Below, piece after piece: positions 62,244-64,000 of a DNA stretch of 64,000 nt (within the stretch, counting starts at the first letter, position 1; each line of letters opens with the position of its first letter). The notes beneath the pieces are model-generated. The model was not told where the DNA came from. It saw nothing but the letters and a program-made list of their open reading frames with translations, and searched no databases. The stretch covers positions 1 to 64,000 of the forward strand of contig CAJIZC010000003.1 of assembly GCA_905181785.1 (NCBI GenBank), given 5' to 3'. Both the position numbers and the translations under genes were made by a program. The DNA comes from an uncultured Candidatus Poseidoniales archaeon (lineage in GTDB: Archaea; Thermoplasmatota; Poseidoniia; Poseidoniales; Poseidoniaceae).

Positions 62244-64000
62244 ATGGGACGCGTTATGCATGAAAATATTCCAGCCGGTCGCGGCGTGATGTTCTTGCTT
62301 TTTGCAATCATGGTGATGTCACCATTATCGCCACTAGCAGATGTGGTTGTGAAGCCTGCTGATGCATCTGGTGTGGCTCGCCACGTCTATGAATTCGCAG
62401 ACGGATCAACGGAATACGTTGCTCTCTATCAGGGCGGGAATCCTGATGCAGGTGCAGAGATTGCGCTACCGAAGGGTGCGAAAATCACAGATGTGAGCAT
62501 GACGCTTTCGGGAGCCTCAGCAACGGGTTGGTCTCAAATTATTGACGATGACCGTTCGGATTGGATTCAAGGCCAAGCCTCTTCATCTGATGCCCGAAGT
62601 GGTGATTTGAGCCTTGGCTTTGAGAGCACGGACGACGTTTTCTTCCCACATGGCTATGATGAAGACATCGATCCTAATTCTGACGCTTGGCTGGACAATG
62701 GCTCCTACGCCCTGCGACAACCACACACTTCGAACGCTACTGAAAACCGATTTTCCCAGCAGACCTTGAAGACAGCTTCCAGTTTGGTAAAGCAATCACA
62801 AGGAGCCGTTTTGAAGCATCACGACTGGCTTTTCCTTTCGACTTGGAGTTCTTCCAACTTCCAGAACATCGTGCAACGGCTCTATCCAAACAACCTCACG
62901 CGTGAATCAACGATCACACTCGATCAAGCAGATTGCACCATTGCCACCCTCCATCCGAGCACATACTACGGAAGCTACGGCTTCCGTGATTGGACTGTGA
63001 CCGACGACGAGCGGATGTTTGCGATCTTGTCGGGCTACCGCTACCATTACAGTTCATCAGCTCCAACCCAATATCACCGAGTTTTAGAGTTGGATATTTC
63101 TCGCGATGACACTTGGACCTGCCTCGATTCTTACGATGTGTCCCCGCAATATTCAGAATACACGGGCATAGCATACGACCGCACAACCGATGAAGTTTGG
63201 ATTGTTCACAACACGCAACGTCGAATTGTCCCTTACACCTTCTCCGACGAGGCCGATGGACAATACACGCGCGGCTCAAACATGTATTCCTACTCCTCGT
63301 CTTCCGGGACCTCGTTCGAGTGCGGTAAAACTGGTCAACAAGTGCGTGGATTGGAAATGAACAACACGACCTTCTTCATGCGATGCCAACAAGGTTCTAC
63401 CGGCAGCAATGACAAAGATCAACTCGAAGCATGGTCCATCTCTGGGACTTCAAGTTCACTGGTCCCACAACTTGGTACACGATTGATTTCAGCGCTCGGG
63501 TACGGCCTTCAATTCGACGGTAACCGCTTCGTCACCGTTGACTGTGGCTACTCAACATGGTCTTCTTCGACGCTGTATTATCGTGAATATGGAACCGGTT
63601 GGCAGTACAAAACCACCCCTGCTCCTGGAACCACAACCTGGTTTGGTCCTGTGACATCAGCTGCCGAAAACATCGTAGCCGCCAACATGCAAACCTATTG
63701 GTCAGCCGCTTCAACCGGCGACAGGGTGGATTACTGGATCTCAGCCGACAACGGCACGCACTGGGAATCGGTCACTTCAAACGAAACCATTCATTTTGCT
63801 TATCCCGGCCAAGATTTGGTTTGGAAAGCACAATTGATTGGTTCTACCGCAGTATCGTGGTGGGTTGATGTTGAAATGGCAACCTCCTATGTTGCGAGTG
63901 GTTCTTGGACCTCAGACCCATTCACTGCAGGGACCAAAGTCGGTAAAGTTCGACCGCAATGGGTGGCGACAGAGCCGACTGGTACCTCGCTCCAAATTCA
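62244..64000 (+). CDS. Partial secreted protein, runs off the right edge
   Basis: An uninterrupted frame from ATG 62244 (or ATG 62256) to the window end gives at least 585 codons. The signal peptide is clear (GVMFLLFAIMVMSPLSPLADV). An N-terminal module (FADGSTEYVALY then EIALPKGAKITDVSMTLSG) is followed by a beta-rich region with propeller-like blades (RVLELDISRDDTWTCLDS, GIAYDRTTDEVWIVHN) and many aromatic/Ser/Thr residues. It starts 58 nt after the calcium-repeat protein gene and is probably co-transcribed with it. The family is not recognised; the C terminus, and hence any anchor, is unseen. Confidence 0.7.
   Translation, partial: MGRVMHENIPAGRGVMFLLFAIMVMSPLSPLADVVVKPADASGVARHVYEFADGSTEYVALYQGGNPDAGAEIALPKGAKITDVSMTLSGASATGWSQIIDDDRSDWIQGQASSSDARSGDLSLGFESTDDVFFPHGYDEDIDPNSDAWLDNGSYALRQPHTSNATENRFSQQTLKTASSLVKQSQGAVLKHHDWLFLSTWSSSNFQNIVQRLYPNNLTRESTITLDQADCTIATLHPSTYYGSYGFRDWTVTDDERMFAILSGYRYHYSSSAPTQYHRVLELDISRDDTWTCLDSYDVSPQYSEYTGIAYDRTTDEVWIVHNTQRRIVPYTFSDEADGQYTRGSNMYSYSSSSGTSFECGKTGQQVRGLEMNNTTFFMRCQQGSTGSNDKDQLEAWSISGTSSSLVPQLGTRLISALGYGLQFDGNRFVTVDCGYSTWSSSTLYYREYGTGWQYKTTPAPGTTTWFGPVTSAAENIVAANMQTYWSAASTGDRVDYWISADNGTHWESVTSNETIHFAYPGQDLVWKAQLIGSTAVSWWVDVEMATSYVASGSWTSDPFTAGTKVGKVRPQWVATEPTGTSLQI

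Overview
The window looks like a chromosomal piece of a marine planktonic euryarchaeon, most likely Marine Group II (Candidatus Poseidoniales). This rests on gene content, not on a marker-gene search. Archaeal hallmarks are a CDP-archaeol synthase (CarS), an AglB/STT3 oligosaccharyltransferase, archaeal pilin-type N termini, a stand-alone GMP synthetase ATPase subunit, a split glycine decarboxylase (GcvPA + GcvPB), TATA/BRE-like promoters placed for leaderless transcripts, and strong GGAGGTG-type ribosome sites. The many very large secreted proteins built from aspartate-rich calcium repeats, with an N-terminal signal peptide and often a C-terminal membrane anchor, fit that group well. Coding density is high, and no insertion sequence, CRISPR array or rRNA was seen.

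Layout. 1-403: start of a leftward gene, then an intergenic region with five copies of an ATGCAARGGGG-like motif in both orientations plus hairpins (possible replication-origin or regulatory region). 404-10335: mostly rightward housekeeping genes: a YdjM-like membrane protein, a membrane alpha/beta hydrolase, gcvT, a convergent glycosyltransferase, gcvPA-gcvPB, a small membrane protein, purE and guaAB. 10356-21818: leftward block of tRNA-Asn, deoA, a 2-oxoglutarate/Fe(II) oxygenase, a BI-1/YccA protein, a surface protein with six lamin-tail domains and two phospholipase D motifs, a TctA-family permease and an exported OB-fold protein. 21940-28: an HD dNTPase-like gene, a CAU-anticodon tRNA, then a run of exported or membrane proteins to 31272 (PGF-CTERM-like protein, 3-TM protein, NHL/TSP3 protein, PKD protein, CARDB protein). 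31313-33370: carS and purD, divergent. 33553-48960: a 3183-residue AglB fused to a giant extracellular region, a membrane subtilase and a beta-helix surface protein. 49019-55330: a STAND ATPase/TPR regulator convergent with an overlapping three-gene pilin-like operon. 55378-64000: an MBL-fold hydrolase, a 1917-residue calcium-repeat/beta-propeller protein, and a secreted protein running off the window.

Functionally the window combines one-carbon/purine metabolism with construction of an elaborate glycosylated cell surface. Two candidate systems stand out. The first is the leftward cluster 21818-10478, which I read as a possible external nucleic-acid scavenging and thymidine-catabolism module: exported OB-fold protein, permease, surface LTD/PLD enzyme, then thymidine phosphorylase translationally coupled to an IPNS-like oxygenase of the fold used by thymine-7-hydroxylase. 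The second is the giant AglB with a ~390-residue N-terminal membrane extension and a ~1780-residue C-terminal array of carboxypeptidase-regulatory-like, NEW3-like and CARDB-like modules. Functional links inside both are inference.
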